Made by a program: the position numbers and the translations under genes. A stretch of DNA of 14,395 nucleotides from Schizochytrium sp. CCTCC M209059 (Eukaryota; Sar; Bigyra; Thraustochytrida; Thraustochytriidae): contig KN805385.1 of the NCBI GenBank assembly GCA_000818945.1, forward strand, positions 517,816-532,210, read 5' to 3'. The notes beneath the pieces are model-generated. The model was not told where the DNA came from. It searched no databases and saw nothing but the letters and a program-made list of their open reading frames with translations. Positions within the stretch are counted from its first letter, which is position 1. Each line of letters begins with the position of its first letter. Shown in pieces: positions 1-8,851 of this stretch.

Positions 1-162
1 GGCAGAGGCGGCGGCAGCAGACCCCGGGGGCCCGCGGCTGCCAGGCGCGCTCTCGCGACAGGCGGCGCAGTCGGCCGCGGAAGATCTGATCTGGCCCATT
101 CATTCACCCATCTTGCCAGCCCTCGCGGCGCGGCGCGGGAGCCGCGGGCCGAGGCAGGCGAG
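1..162 (+). promoter_or_regulatory. GC-rich 5' flank of CNOT10
   Basis: This short flank before the first ATG is very GC-rich and has no recognisable TATA element. It probably holds the 5' UTR and part of the promoter of the CNOT10 gene, cut off by the window edge. I see no other gene in it. The start context is gcgagATGG, with a G after the ATG, which is reasonable for a eukaryotic start. Confidence 0.35.
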
Positions 163-171
163 ATGGCGGGC

Positions 172-218
<47 letters not shown>

Positions 219-2748
219 TGCCGAGCTAGCACAAAAGGCCGGCGAGCAGTGGAGCAAGAGGAGCTTTGCGGAGTGCTCCTCGACGCTGGAAAATCTTGGC
301 AAGCAGGTGGAGAAACAGGCGGCGGGAGACGGCGATACGCGGTCAGCGACCGCCAAGGTCATGCACAACGCCGCGCTCGCGGCATTCGCCTCGGCAAAGA
401 ATCCAGACTCGAGCCAGCTGCTCGAAAAGATGAACAAGGTGTCGGAGCTGCTCAACGAGGAAAACGCCAAATCCAACGCGGGCGCGTCCAAGGAGAGCGG
501 TCCCGGTGGCGAACAACGGCAAGGAGAAAACGCAAGCAGCACTGCGGACGGCATCGCATCCAAGACGCGCTTCCAGCCTGACGCGGCGTATGCAATGTAC
601 AATCGTGCGGTGGTGCAGGCAAACAAGCGCCAGTGGCGATCGGCGTTGGATCTGCTCGAAAACCTTTTTCGCTACATTGATGCTCTGGATGAGGGTTTGG
701 CACTCTGCATTTGCTTTCTTCTTCTCGATGTGTACACCCTCATTGCACGCGGCGCAGGTCCAAGCGAAGGTGGCTTACTGGTTGGCCATGTCGCCGAGCA
801 AGCGCAAAGTGTGATTGATTATTTGGAGAAACCCCACGCTTTTAATGGCCATAAAAACCTTTCAACAGGCGTTGCAGCCGGATCGAGCGGCGGCGCCGAG
901 ACAAACACTTCTGGCGCCGATACCAAGAGTGACGCGAACGCTGACAAGCAGGACCAGCAGCAATCACGCGCTGGAGAGGGGACGCACCGGTCGTGGGACG
1001 AACCTCAGATTAATGATGTGCTGAGCAGACTTGCCAACTACAAGGCAAAGATTGCGCTCATTCAGGCGGGTGCCGCAGGAATGACAAAGGCTTCGGCGCG
1101 TAACTTGGATGCCCTCTTACCGCAAGGAAGCACGGATACTGGCAAGGCTGTATCTTCGCCAGAGTCTCAGGCTTGGGAGGGTCTCAAGCTTTCTTCGACA
1201 GACCACAGCGGCGTCCAGCCTCGCGCCGATGGGGACGCGCTTGGCCAGGCTGCCATTGCTGAATGCCTGCGTGCCAACGTCGCCTATCTGGCTGAAGACT
1301 ACGAGACATGCTTCAAGCACCTCGAGGAGGCCTCCACGAAAGGCTTGAGCAAAAGTGTGGCGCTCAACAACATGGGGTGCATTCAGCACCAGCGTGGTCG
1401 CCATCATTGCGCGGCTGTCATCTTTGCCAAGGCTCTCGAAGCTGCGAAACAGGATGCCGAACAGTGCAGCCCCGAGATCGCCTTCAATTTGGCGGTGCAG
1501 CTTTTGCACTGCGGTAAACCCACGCTTGCATACGAGAGTTTCATGCGCGCCGCGCCTGCTGCCTATCACCGTCCACGTCTGTGGCTTCACGTGGCAGAGT
1601 GCGTGGTTATGGCACACGCGCAGACCTCGGAGCGAGACGGTCGGGCTGGGCTCTTGCATAGCGTTATCGGCGAGGGCGCGGAGCGGCGCATCTTGCTCAC
1701 TTCAGGTTCTGGACTCGGCGCAGACGAGGCCTCGAGCGAAGGTCCTGCGTCTCAGTCTCCGGCGCCGGAAGGCAGAAGCTCAGCCTCTACGAAAAAGACC
1801 AAGTCCAAGTCAGCTAAGTCGGGCGGCAAGCATGCACGTGTCAGCGGTGCGCCGGCCCCGGCCGAGCCCGCAACAGTCGCCGGGGCGCACAGCCTGCTTG
1901 CTTCTGGGGCCAGCCTGGAGAGCGGCATTCGCGCAACGTGCCATGTACTTTACCTGCTCAACATCCTCGAGGACGGCTCTCCACCGAGCGGACCTTCTTC
2001 CTCGGCGACGCAGGCGAGAAAGTCGGGGGGCGGCGGCGCTTCTGAGAGCGACGCCTCTGCTGCTGCTGCTGCTGCGGCGGCTGCTGCTGCTGCGGCGGCC
2101 GCTGCAGCGTCGTCCTCGGCTGGCGCCTCTGATGTAAACGGCGTAAAGAACGGCGGAAACGCCAGCACCAGCACACAGTCCGTTGCAGGCCTCGACTCGA
2201 GTGGAGACGTTTCTCGTTTCCAGGTCCTTGCCATGCGACAGACCGCGCTTCTGTGCCAGTCGTATCTTGCTCTCCAAGTCGGCGATTGGGCGCTGGCATA
2301 TCGTTCGAGCCGCGAGGTCGTGGATCTTGCAGGTTCTTCTGCTGATGCCAAACAGACCCTGGACGCCACAGGCCTCGCAGCCGCACATGCTTACTGCGCT
2401 GAGGCGAGTCTCCGGAGTGGCGCAATGGAGGGCGACAGTTTTAAGCCTGCTCTCGATCACGTTGCTAAAGCGATGGAAGTCGAACTTGCTAATGCGCGAG
2501 GCGAGCAAGATCATTCGGGCAGCAGCCCTCTGCTCGGCCCTGCCGCCGAACGGGAGCGCGCTGCACTTTGCACCAATCTTGCTCTCGTCCGTATCCTCAA
2601 GAGCGACCTCGCGGAGGCCGAGCGACTCCTCCTGCGGGCGCTCGACATGGTCCCAGACTTTGCGCACGCTATGCGCTTGCTCGTGTATCTCTGTCTATGC
2701 CGCGGCGAGCAGGACAGAGCACGTAGGTTTCTCAAGACGTCGAGGTAA
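163..2748 (+). CDS. CNOT10: CCR4-NOT transcription complex subunit 10 (CNOT10), TPR protein
   Basis: This 861-residue intronless gene encodes a helical TPR-repeat subunit of the CCR4-NOT deadenylase complex, which shortens mRNA poly(A) tails. In animals CNOT10 works with CNOT11 as a module on the CNOT1 scaffold. I recognise it from conserved blocks: a first TPR pair at about residues 137-190 (WRSALDLLENLFRYID, then FLLLDVYTL), a second region at about 366-428 (LNNMGCIQHQRGRHH), the family-typical block LAVQLLHCGKP with PRLWLHVAECV at about 440-485, and a last TPR at about 796-858 (LAEAERLLLRALDMVPDFAHA). It is longer than human CNOT10 (about 744 residues) because of low-complexity inserts: 14 Gln after residue 4, Ser/Gly/Asp-rich stretches near 200-285 and 515-575, and 17 Ala at residues 633-649. 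It converges on the next gene and looks unrelated to the cluster that follows. Confidence 0.9.
175..216 (+). repeat. CAG trinucleotide repeat (polyQ)
   Basis: There are thirteen CAG codons followed by one CAA, giving 14 glutamines right after Met-Ala-Gly-Lys of CNOT10. The tract is nearly pure, so its length is likely to vary between strains. Confidence 0.97.
2059..2109 (+). repeat. Mixed GCN repeat encoding 17 alanines in CNOT10
   Basis: Seventeen consecutive alanine codons (GCT, GCG, GCC and GCA mixed) lie in a Ser/Gly-rich insert of CNOT10, between the central and C-terminal TPR blocks. The codon mix makes it more stable than a pure repeat and suggests that the alanine tract itself is tolerated or kept. 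Confidence 0.95.
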
Positions 2749-3243
2749 TCAGCTCCTGAGGACGACTGCGACGTGACTGCAGGGGTACCGTTGTCGTTAT
2801 CGCCGTTGCGGAGAAACTGCTTGCTCTTGAACAGCCAGCCACATTACAAGCAAGTAGAATTTCAATCATGTGAGGCATCAACTTTTATAGATTTTTGATG
2901 GGTGACAGATACTTTTTGATCGATCTCTTTCACTGCGTCATTTATAGTGTCACAACCGCAGACGACTGTGTTCTACAGGATTTGCTCGGCTCGAAATTGT
3001 TTCACGGAACAAGAGCAAAGCGCTTTCAGTTCGATGCTTTTCGTTGTTTTGTTCGTCGAGTGATATTCCCTCCCACCGGGCTCATCCGAATAATTTCTAT
3101 TTGGGGCTTGCTTGTGCTGTGTAGCAAGCGACTTGAAAGGAAAGCACGATTGCCATTTTGTAAAAGAAAGAGATCAAGGGGGGCGGGGGCATGCATCAAC
3201 ATCAGTTTTTAGTTTGAATAGCAACGTGGTTTATCGTTCCCAT
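2749..3243. other. Convergent intergenic spacer
   Basis: This spacer lies between the stop of CNOT10 (+) and the stop of the first family gene (-), so it should hold both 3' UTRs and polyadenylation sites. It is more AT-rich than the genes. A 105-codon open frame at 2895-3212 lacks the codon bias of the real genes and resembles nothing I know. I see no RNA gene. Confidence 0.5.
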
Positions 3244-4125
3244 TTACCAGAAGGCCTTGCTGAGCGCAAGCACGAACGAGAGCACGCCAACCTCGAGCAT
3301 GCCAGCACCCGAAGTCGGCGAGAGCGTGGGTGCCATCGTGCAGTTGGCGAGAGTCGAGTTGGAGCACGGGTCCTCCTCCTCGCGATCGTCAACATCAAGG
3401 TCCGTGGGCGCAGCCGTGGGGCCGTCCGTGGGCGCAGCCGTGGGGCCAGCCGTGGGGCGAGCCGTGGGCGCAGGAGTGGTAGTCACGACCTCGTCCGTAG
3501 GGGCGGGCGTCTCGTCAGCAGAGGTCGGCGCCGGGGTTGCGAGTTCTGTGGGGGCCGGGGTGGCGGCAGCATCAGTGGGGGCCGGGGTCGCAACGGCGTC
3601 AGTGGGGGCCGGGGTCGCAACGGCGTCAGTGGGGGCCGGGGTCGGGCAGACTCCATCCGTGGTGCACGAATCAGAGCAGTCTGAGCTGGAAAAGTCGCAC
3701 GTAACATCAGAGCACGCATCAAAGCACTCGGTCATACCGGCAGACGCCTGGTTCTGAAGCGTAAAGCTATCGAATCCTCCAGGCACCATTGCCGTCATGA
3801 CTGCGTTCAGGTTGGTGAGGTCGTACGTCGGGTCGAGGACGAAGTTTTGTTCGCTCGTGATCGCAAAGGAAGTGATGAGGCCTCTCGAGCAAGTAATCCA
3901 ACCCTTGTTGCCAGGGCATTGGCTGCAAATTCTGCTAGTGTAATCAATACTCTTGCACGCAGACCAGTTGTCGCCCTGAAATGCGTTGCGAAGCTCATAG
4001 TAGAACGCGCAGCTCAACTTTGCGTTGTCGTTATCATCAATGTCGCATTCGGCAGGAAGGTCGTACCCAAGAGCACTCTTCGTGAGCAGGGCGAGGCAGG
4101 CAACGAGAAGAAGAGAGCGCGACAT
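3244..4125 (-). CDS. Secreted 12-Cys domain (type A) protein with Pro-Thr stalk and GPI-like tail
   Basis: This 293-residue protein belongs to no named family that I recognise. Residues 1-20 form a signal peptide, with probable cleavage after ALG. One 12-cysteine domain spans C27-C160, with WSAC before C3, CSQCPGNKGWITC at C4-C6, and the knot C134 to C160. Its C3-x9-C4-x2-C5 spacing makes it type A. Residues 161-248 are a stalk of TPAPT/APTD units, rich in likely O-glycosylation sites. Next come an acidic stretch and a Cys pair (C254, C262) with NST and NCT sequons, then PTSGAG and a short hydrophobic end, as in GPI-anchor signals. By hand count the domain has a net charge near -14. The start ATGTCGCGC is shared with two paralogues. 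A cell-surface glycoprotein is the likely role; a secreted effector or wall protein is an alternative. Confidence 0.85.
   Translation of the reverse strand: MSRSLLLVACLALLTKSALGYDLPAECDIDDNDNAKLSCAFYYELRNAFQGDNWSACKSIDYTSRICSQCPGNKGWITCSRGLITSFAITSEQNFVLDPTYDLTNLNAVMTAMVPGGFDSFTLQNQASAGMTECFDACSDVTCDFSSSDCSDSCTTDGVCPTPAPTDAVATPAPTDAVATPAPTDAAATPAPTELATPAPTSADETPAPTDEVVTTTPAPTARPTAGPTAAPTDGPTAAPTDLDVDDREEEDPCSNSTLANCTMAPTLSPTSGAGMLEVGVLSFVLALSKAFW
3548..3644 (-). repeat. 27-bp coding minisatellite in the stalk
   Basis: There are three 27-bp units (3548, 3575, 3602) plus a partial fourth. The units at 3575 and 3602 are identical. Each encodes nine residues, TPAPTDAVA or TPAPTDAAA, of the Pro-Thr stalk. 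Because the unit is a multiple of three, gain or loss changes stalk length without breaking the frame. Confidence 0.93.
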
Positions 4126-4135
4126 CGTTGATCAA

Positions 4136-4147
4136 TTGATTGGTTGC
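4136..4147 (-). promoter_or_regulatory. Shared start-proximal element GCAACCAATCAA
   Basis: Read on the minus strand, GCAACCAATCAA lies about 10 bases before the ATG of the gene at 3244-4125. A near copy, GCAACCAAGCAA, ends one base before the ATG of the divergent gene at 6565. It contains a CCAAT core and overlaps the palindrome ATCAATTGAT at 4131-4140. It could be an initiator or 5' UTR element shared by paralogues. Two copies of 12 bases are weak evidence. Confidence 0.25.
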
Positions 4148-4923
4148 TTTTTATTCAATAGCAAGCCTTGCGCTGTTCTGCGGGCCTTGACAAAGGATTG
4201 ATTTGTCTTGGGGTCGGATTGCTTGAATTTGGGTTTGCTTAAATCTTCTTGCGCGCGGGAGATGTCGGTGCCGCGTGTTCTCGCGTTTCGTCTACTCCAA
4301 GCACGACTTTGGCCATCTCGAAACTGTCGCGCGGGACAGGGCCGTTGAAGGTCCAGGCTCACGCTCGCTAAGAGTGTCGTTGTCTCCTTTATCTATCCCC
4401 CGTCCCTCCTTGTCGCTCGCTAAAGGCTTGAGTCTTTCCCCCTATGTATGTATCTGTGGCCTTCTGCGGGCCAAATAGCCGTTGGGCCGCACGTTTCACT
4501 TTGGCACAGTGGCATCGACACGCGGCCACGTTCGCCGCCTGACGACGCGGGCCGAGCAAGGCCGCCCGGGACAGACAGCTAGGACGCGCGTACGTCAGCT
4601 ATCTGTTTATTATGCGCATCAACTCACGTGAACGTATCGAGTTTCAAAGTCTATAACAGCGAAATGGACCGACTCGGTCCTACTTCTTTACTGCTTGCAG
4701 CCAGGGCGGAGGTGAGACTCTTCCTTGGCAGGTTTAGTTGGGGAGAAAATCCAGCCATCTAGCCAGTAGACACAATGTCAGGAACACTGGACGACCTTCA
4801 AAAGGAGCAGGTACGGAGTGCTGCGTCGATGAAACTTTCGTTCGGGTTGTTTTCCTAGGCCTTCCGGAAAAAAGTAGCCCGGCTCTGCGTTGATTAGTCC
4901 GTTTTCATGAATCCATCTCCGGC

Positions 4924-5070
<147 letters not shown>

Positions 5071-5916
5071 GAGTGGGAAACTCTTGACCTTTGGTGACCC
5101 CTTTATCGCCCGATGGAGCAGGTAAACGAGCTCTCGTTGGCGCTGATATCGAGCTAGTCGCAGTTTGTAGAAGTCTGGATGGCACGCAACGGTTTAAGAG
5201 ACGAAAAGCATCGTAGAAATGGAGTTCGTTTTGACCAGACCAGAATTTCTACATTTGCGATCCCAAATGATCCCAAGACAGGTTTCCGAGAATGGTCCAG
5301 AAGTATGTGCAAGCACGCGGCTTGGTAAAGCCACGCCAGATTTTCGGGGACAAAGCTCTGCCCATCTTGCTCCTATGCACTTTCATGTCAGCATTTATCC
5401 CATAGCTTCAAAGAAGCACCGGGCCAGCATTGTTCTGTGCGCATTTACGGGTATGATAGGCCTACGCGTGCTTTTTATCCTAGATAAAATATCAATCAAA
5501 ATCACACTTCAGATCGCGCGATGACAATGCTGTCGCCGACCTTGTTTGTTCGAAAGTAACAGTGCGCGAGAAGCACCTCTTTTTCGCCTGTTTTGGGCAA
5601 GTAGCTTTGAAAGGAGTTGCGCATTCATCTGCCTTGGTCAATCAATATTGACCAATCGAGGATGGGTGCGCTCGGCCCTCATCGCGTTCACTTCCATTCG
5701 GCTTGATGACGATCCGTTGCTGTTTGCGCTGACGCTGTTAGAGAAACTGCCAAATCATTTTGATTGATGCAGATTCCGACGTAAGCTACGCAGACTTTTT
5801 TCTTGGAAAAACGAAGAACCGTAATGTAACTTCATGAGATGTGATTTTTGGGGAGGAAAAAAAAATGGGGGCTGAGGCTGACAGTAAGCCAGTAGCGGTC
5901 GCGTGACACGCCAAGA

Positions 5917-5979
5917 CCCGCCACCAACCGCTGATGGCCCGCCACCGATCGCTGATGGCCCGCCACCGATCGCTGATGG
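5917..5979. repeat. Three tandem 21-bp units
   Basis: The unit CCCGCCACCGATCGCTGATGG occurs three times in tandem. The first copy differs at two bases (AACC in place of GATC). It lies about 600 bases before the start at 6565 and is not part of a convincing gene. It could be a small minisatellite or a cluster of protein-binding sites. Confidence 0.9.
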
Positions 5980-6150
5980 GGGCATTCGACGCGTCTCTAC
6001 CGCAGGCAAATTGCCTAGGCTACTACTTGTCGATTCATGCACTTGCCTGACCCCCGCCAGGGCGGAGCGACCTTGTTCGAGACATCTACGATGGACGCAG
6101 CAATCGATCAGAGACGCAGTTGACTGGCCGCAGGTTGATCTCTCTCCCTC

Positions 6151-6151
<1 letters not shown>

Positions 6152-6186
<35 letters not shown>
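6152..6186. repeat. Poly-C run of 35 bases
   Basis: An uninterrupted run of 35 C (G on the other strand) follows a short CT-rich lead-in, about 380 bases before the gene at 6565. It can in principle form i-motif or G-quadruplex structures. Exact length in assemblies is unreliable. Confidence 0.95.
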
Positions 6187-6187
<1 letters not shown>

Positions 6188-6551
6188 CCGAGGCTCCTTC
6201 TTAAAACGGTAATATTTTCTGTGGTGGCATGCCTCCTGTAGGGTTCTGCGGGCTTCGGAAAACGGATATCTTAACGAACATATTGAGGCGCAGATGGGCT
6301 GAAAGGGTGTCAGACGATGGACGATTCGTATGGAGAGGAGGGACGATCTCTTGGAAGGAGAGCTGAGAAACCGCTGATGATGTCCGCAGATCAACGTCGC
6401 CTGCCGCAGAACTTTGATGGGCAATACCTGAACTGGCCGCTTGAAGCAGCAATTCCTGAACTGGACGTTGCGTGCGTGTGGGCAAAACCAAGGCAAGCAT
6501 AAGCAGATCGTCATCACACAAGGTCAATAAGGGGGGCGCGTGGTTGTGACG

Positions 6552-6563
6552 GCAACCAAGCAA
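6552..6563 (+). promoter_or_regulatory. Shared start-proximal element GCAACCAAGCAA
   Basis: This is the plus-strand counterpart of the element at 4136-4147. It ends one base before the ATG at 6565 and matches it in 11 of 12 positions. It may be part of the 5' UTR or an initiator. The evidence is thin. Confidence 0.22.
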
Positions 6564-6564
6564 A

Positions 6565-7662
6565 ATGCCTCTTCTCTTCCTTGCGGCTGTCTCGGCCATG
6601 CTCCTGAGTGGAGCAGAGGCCACTGGCTGCGGCAAAATGGATGACGTTAGCTGCGCAACATGGTTGGCATTCCGCGAGGCCTTCGATGGACCGAATTGGG
6701 ATACGTCTTCGAACTGGAAAGTCTGCAAAGGAACGTCTCCGTCTGGGACTGGCTGCGGCTTTTGCGAGGGCAACAAGGGATTTCTCACTTGCGAGGGAAG
6801 TTCGGGTAGTCTTCGAATCACGTCCATCCAGTTCCCTGCCTCGGAAACGAATGTTGGCCTTTCGCTTCAGAATGATCTCTCCGCCTTTGCTGAAGCAGTT
6901 GCCAACGACCCTTACCTGCAATCAGTTACGATCGGAAATGAGCCTGCTTTGAACATGGACATTTGCATGCCCGAGATGTGCTCTCAAATTGCATGCGATT
7001 TCTCGAACTCGCAATGCTATGGCGAGTGCTCCTCCGATGGATCATGCGCGACACCGGCTCCCACTACAGCCGCGCCAACGGACGCCCCCACGACGGCAGC
7101 GCCAACAACGGCAGCGCCCACTGATGCCCCGACGACGGGCACCCCGACGCCGCCCACCCAGAGTCCCACAGAGGCGCCCACGACGGCAGCGCCCACCTTC
7201 CCGCCGACTTATGCGCCTACCCCCGCGCCGGTCTGCAACAAAAGGTACGCCTTGCGCCACCGTCGGCACCAGTGTGCCGCCTGGAACGCCCTCGCCGATA
7301 CCTTCGACGCCTCGCAGTGGAAAGCCTGCAGGCGGTTCTACAACAGAGACCCGTGCAGCCTCCACCACGACGGAAGGGAGTCCTGCGCGGAGTACCGTAA
7401 CCTTGTCAAGTGCAACCATCGCGGCAGACTTATCAAGGTTCGGGTCGCCAGGGAGTTTGGTATGAGCTACGACGGCGAACGCGACCTCACCCCCCTGCAG
7501 GAGGCCTTCGAGGAAGTCGGGACGCTGCGCAAGTTCATATTGAAGAAACAGAAGAGCCTTCACCTGAACCAGTGCCTTCCCAGAATCTGCGAGGTTTTGC
7601 ATTGCAACTTTGAGGGATCCTCGTTCTCGAACATTGACAAACACGGCAATTGCCAGGCCTAA
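6565..7662 (+). CDS. Secreted two-domain (A-B) 12-Cys family protein without anchor
   Basis: The 365-residue product has a signal peptide at residues 1-19, with probable cleavage after AEA. A type A domain runs from C22 to C161 with all 12 cysteines (C2-C3 widened to 23 residues by a WDTSSNW insert). A Pro-Thr/Ala linker of about 60 residues (APTTAAPTDAPT units) follows, then a second domain, C224 to C363. The second domain matches the B domain of the gene at 8852-9823 (MSYDGERDL, LHLNQCLPRIC) but has only ten cysteines: C10 and C11 are both missing, and C4-C5 is widened to 9. By hand count the first domain is about -11 and the second about +9, with patches such as RHRRH and LRKFILKKQK. There is no C-terminal hydrophobic segment, so it is probably released from the cell. 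Codons of the second domain look richer in G/C at third positions than those of the first. Function unknown. Confidence 0.85.
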   Translation: MPLLFLAAVSAMLLSGAEATGCGKMDDVSCATWLAFREAFDGPNWDTSSNWKVCKGTSPSGTGCGFCEGNKGFLTCEGSSGSLRITSIQFPASETNVGLSLQNDLSAFAEAVANDPYLQSVTIGNEPALNMDICMPEMCSQIACDFSNSQCYGECSSDGSCATPAPTTAAPTDAPTTAAPTTAAPTDAPTTGTPTPPTQSPTEAPTTAAPTFPPTYAPTPAPVCNKRYALRHRRHQCAAWNALADTFDASQWKACRRFYNRDPCSLHHDGRESCAEYRNLVKCNHRGRLIKVRVAREFGMSYDGERDLTPLQEAFEEVGTLRKFILKKQKSLHLNQCLPRICEVLHCNFEGSSFSNIDKHGNCQA

Positions 7663-7668
7663 AGAAAG

Positions 7669-7674
7669 AATAAA
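7669..7674 (+). terminator. AATAAA polyadenylation signal
   Basis: AATAAA sits six bases after the stop codon of the two-domain gene at 6565-7662, followed by a T-rich stretch. It fits a canonical poly(A) signal, though it is unusually close to the stop. Confidence 0.4.
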
Positions 7675-8460
7675 ATCTTTCTATAACGTTTTCCCTTTCT
7701 CGTGTATTCTTTGCTCAGCTATTGCAACAGAACTTGATCATTTTGCTGATTTACAGTAAGTTAGTCGATCCGTTGGTCGAAATTCCGCGCGGTCGCTTTG
7801 TCTCGAGCCAGCTCACAATCATTATATCAGTGCAAAATGTACTGTATGGCGATGGTGCTGTGAACGTGCGTGTTCAATTTCACCTGCCTCTGAGCTCCGA
7901 CCGATATCCCTTAGCTCCGATAAACTCTGGCTCGCCAAGTGTAATTCTTGTATTCAAATGAAACTTCGTCTCTGGTGTTCTGCTGGAATTCTGCAAAATG
8001 ATCCGTTGCGAAATCCATCCATTGAACTCGGACTCGAAGCCTTCGAGGGAGCCTTCGCCTGAGGTCCAACTCGAAATAGAGGCTCAGGGCAATATCCGAC
8101 GCCTGCGCTTCTTCTGTTGACAGTTGTTCGGCTTCCCTCTTGCTGACGGTTGTTTCGTAGAATGCTTGCATCATTGGGTGGCCTAATTGACTGGAAAGGT
8201 CCGGATCACCTCAGCTCGGTCTGTACTCGCTATCGCTCCCGAAGGCAAGCTTGAACCGGAAAGCAGGACACTGGAGTTGAGCAAAGCAGGTTCAGAGAAC
8301 AGACGGAGCAAGCGACGAGATTGGATTGATTGGTTTCCGCGTCGCCGTTTGCGTCACCACCAGCGACGCAGAATCGTTGCACACAGTCCATCTCTGTACA
8401 GCGCCTCCATAACCTTGAGATCAGCCGCCCACGAGGAGGGGTCTGTCCATCACAGAGATT

Positions 8461-8526
<66 letters not shown>
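8461..8526 (+). repeat. (AC)5(AG)28 dinucleotide repeat
   Basis: Five AC units run straight into 28 AG units, ending in GGGAG. The tract lies about 330 bases before the start at 8852. It is the second long homopurine/homopyrimidine tract in the cluster's spacers. Confidence 0.97.
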
Positions 8527-8531
<5 letters not shown>

Positions 8532-8851
8532 ATGAGAAAATGAGGTAGAGATCCGTTGAACGTAGCGGGCGCTGTGGCGCCGCGGACGCGTCCTTGATTG
8601 CGGACAGCGCGGCCGGCTCGTTCACTTGGTCGGCTGTGATTAAAAGCGCTGCGCCTATTGGATTGCCTAGTGATGTTTACGGCGCGGCGCGGAAAAAGGT
8701 AAGGTGTGAATCATGCATTCATGATGAGATCGAAAGGTATCCAGTGGCTCATGCGGCAAACGCGGAACTGCAAAGATAAGGGTGAGGATAGGGAAAGAGA
8801 ACCAGACAAGTGACTCGAAAGGCAAGCGATCGACAACGACCACGCGTGAGC

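Larger units (their letters stand above)
7663..8851. other. Intergenic spacer with an AG microsatellite
   Basis: This spacer lies between two family genes in the same orientation. Apart from the poly(A) signal and the AC/AG repeat I see no supported gene. An 87-codon minus-strand frame at 7911-8174 has an Arg-rich middle and no recognisable domain. The last 300 bases should include the promoter of the gene at 8852. Confidence 0.45.

Noticed and set aside
1950..2425. Minus-strand frames with poly-Ala, poly-Gln or poly-Pro opposite CNOT10
   Set aside because: They are shadows of the GCN repeat. The plus frame carries the conserved CNOT10 blocks.
2895..3212. 105-codon plus-strand frame after CNOT10
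   Set aside because: It has no recognisable domain, its third positions are not G/C-rich like those of the real genes, and it lies in a spacer where 3' UTRs are expected.
3548..3644. Possible CRISPR-like array
   Set aside because: The 27-bp units are directly adjacent without spacers and encode the protein stalk in a eukaryotic gene.
3257..3757. Plus-strand 166-codon frame rich in Val-Gly-Ala across the first family gene
   Set aside because: It is the antisense shadow of the Pro-Thr stalk and domain of the minus-strand gene. The minus frame has the signal peptide and ordered cysteines.
3661..4047. Idea that the cysteine domain is an elicitin
   Set aside because: Oomycete elicitins also combine a Cys-rich domain with a Ser/Thr/Pro stalk and a GPI signal, but they have six cysteines. 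This domain has twelve in a different pattern, so only the architecture is similar.
5219..5524. 101-codon plus-strand frame
   Set aside because: Its codon use is unlike the real genes and it has no domain. It overlaps other equally weak frames.
7911..8174. 87-codon minus-strand frame with an Arg-rich centre
   Set aside because: It has a plausible but unremarkable composition, no recognisable motif, and a centre that comes from a short CTTCG-rich imperfect repeat. It is not supported enough to call.
8810..8851. Upstream in-frame ATG extending the gene at 8852 by 14 residues
   Set aside because: The extra residues are polar and would precede the signal peptide. The close paralogue starts at the equivalent of 8852, and similarity begins there.
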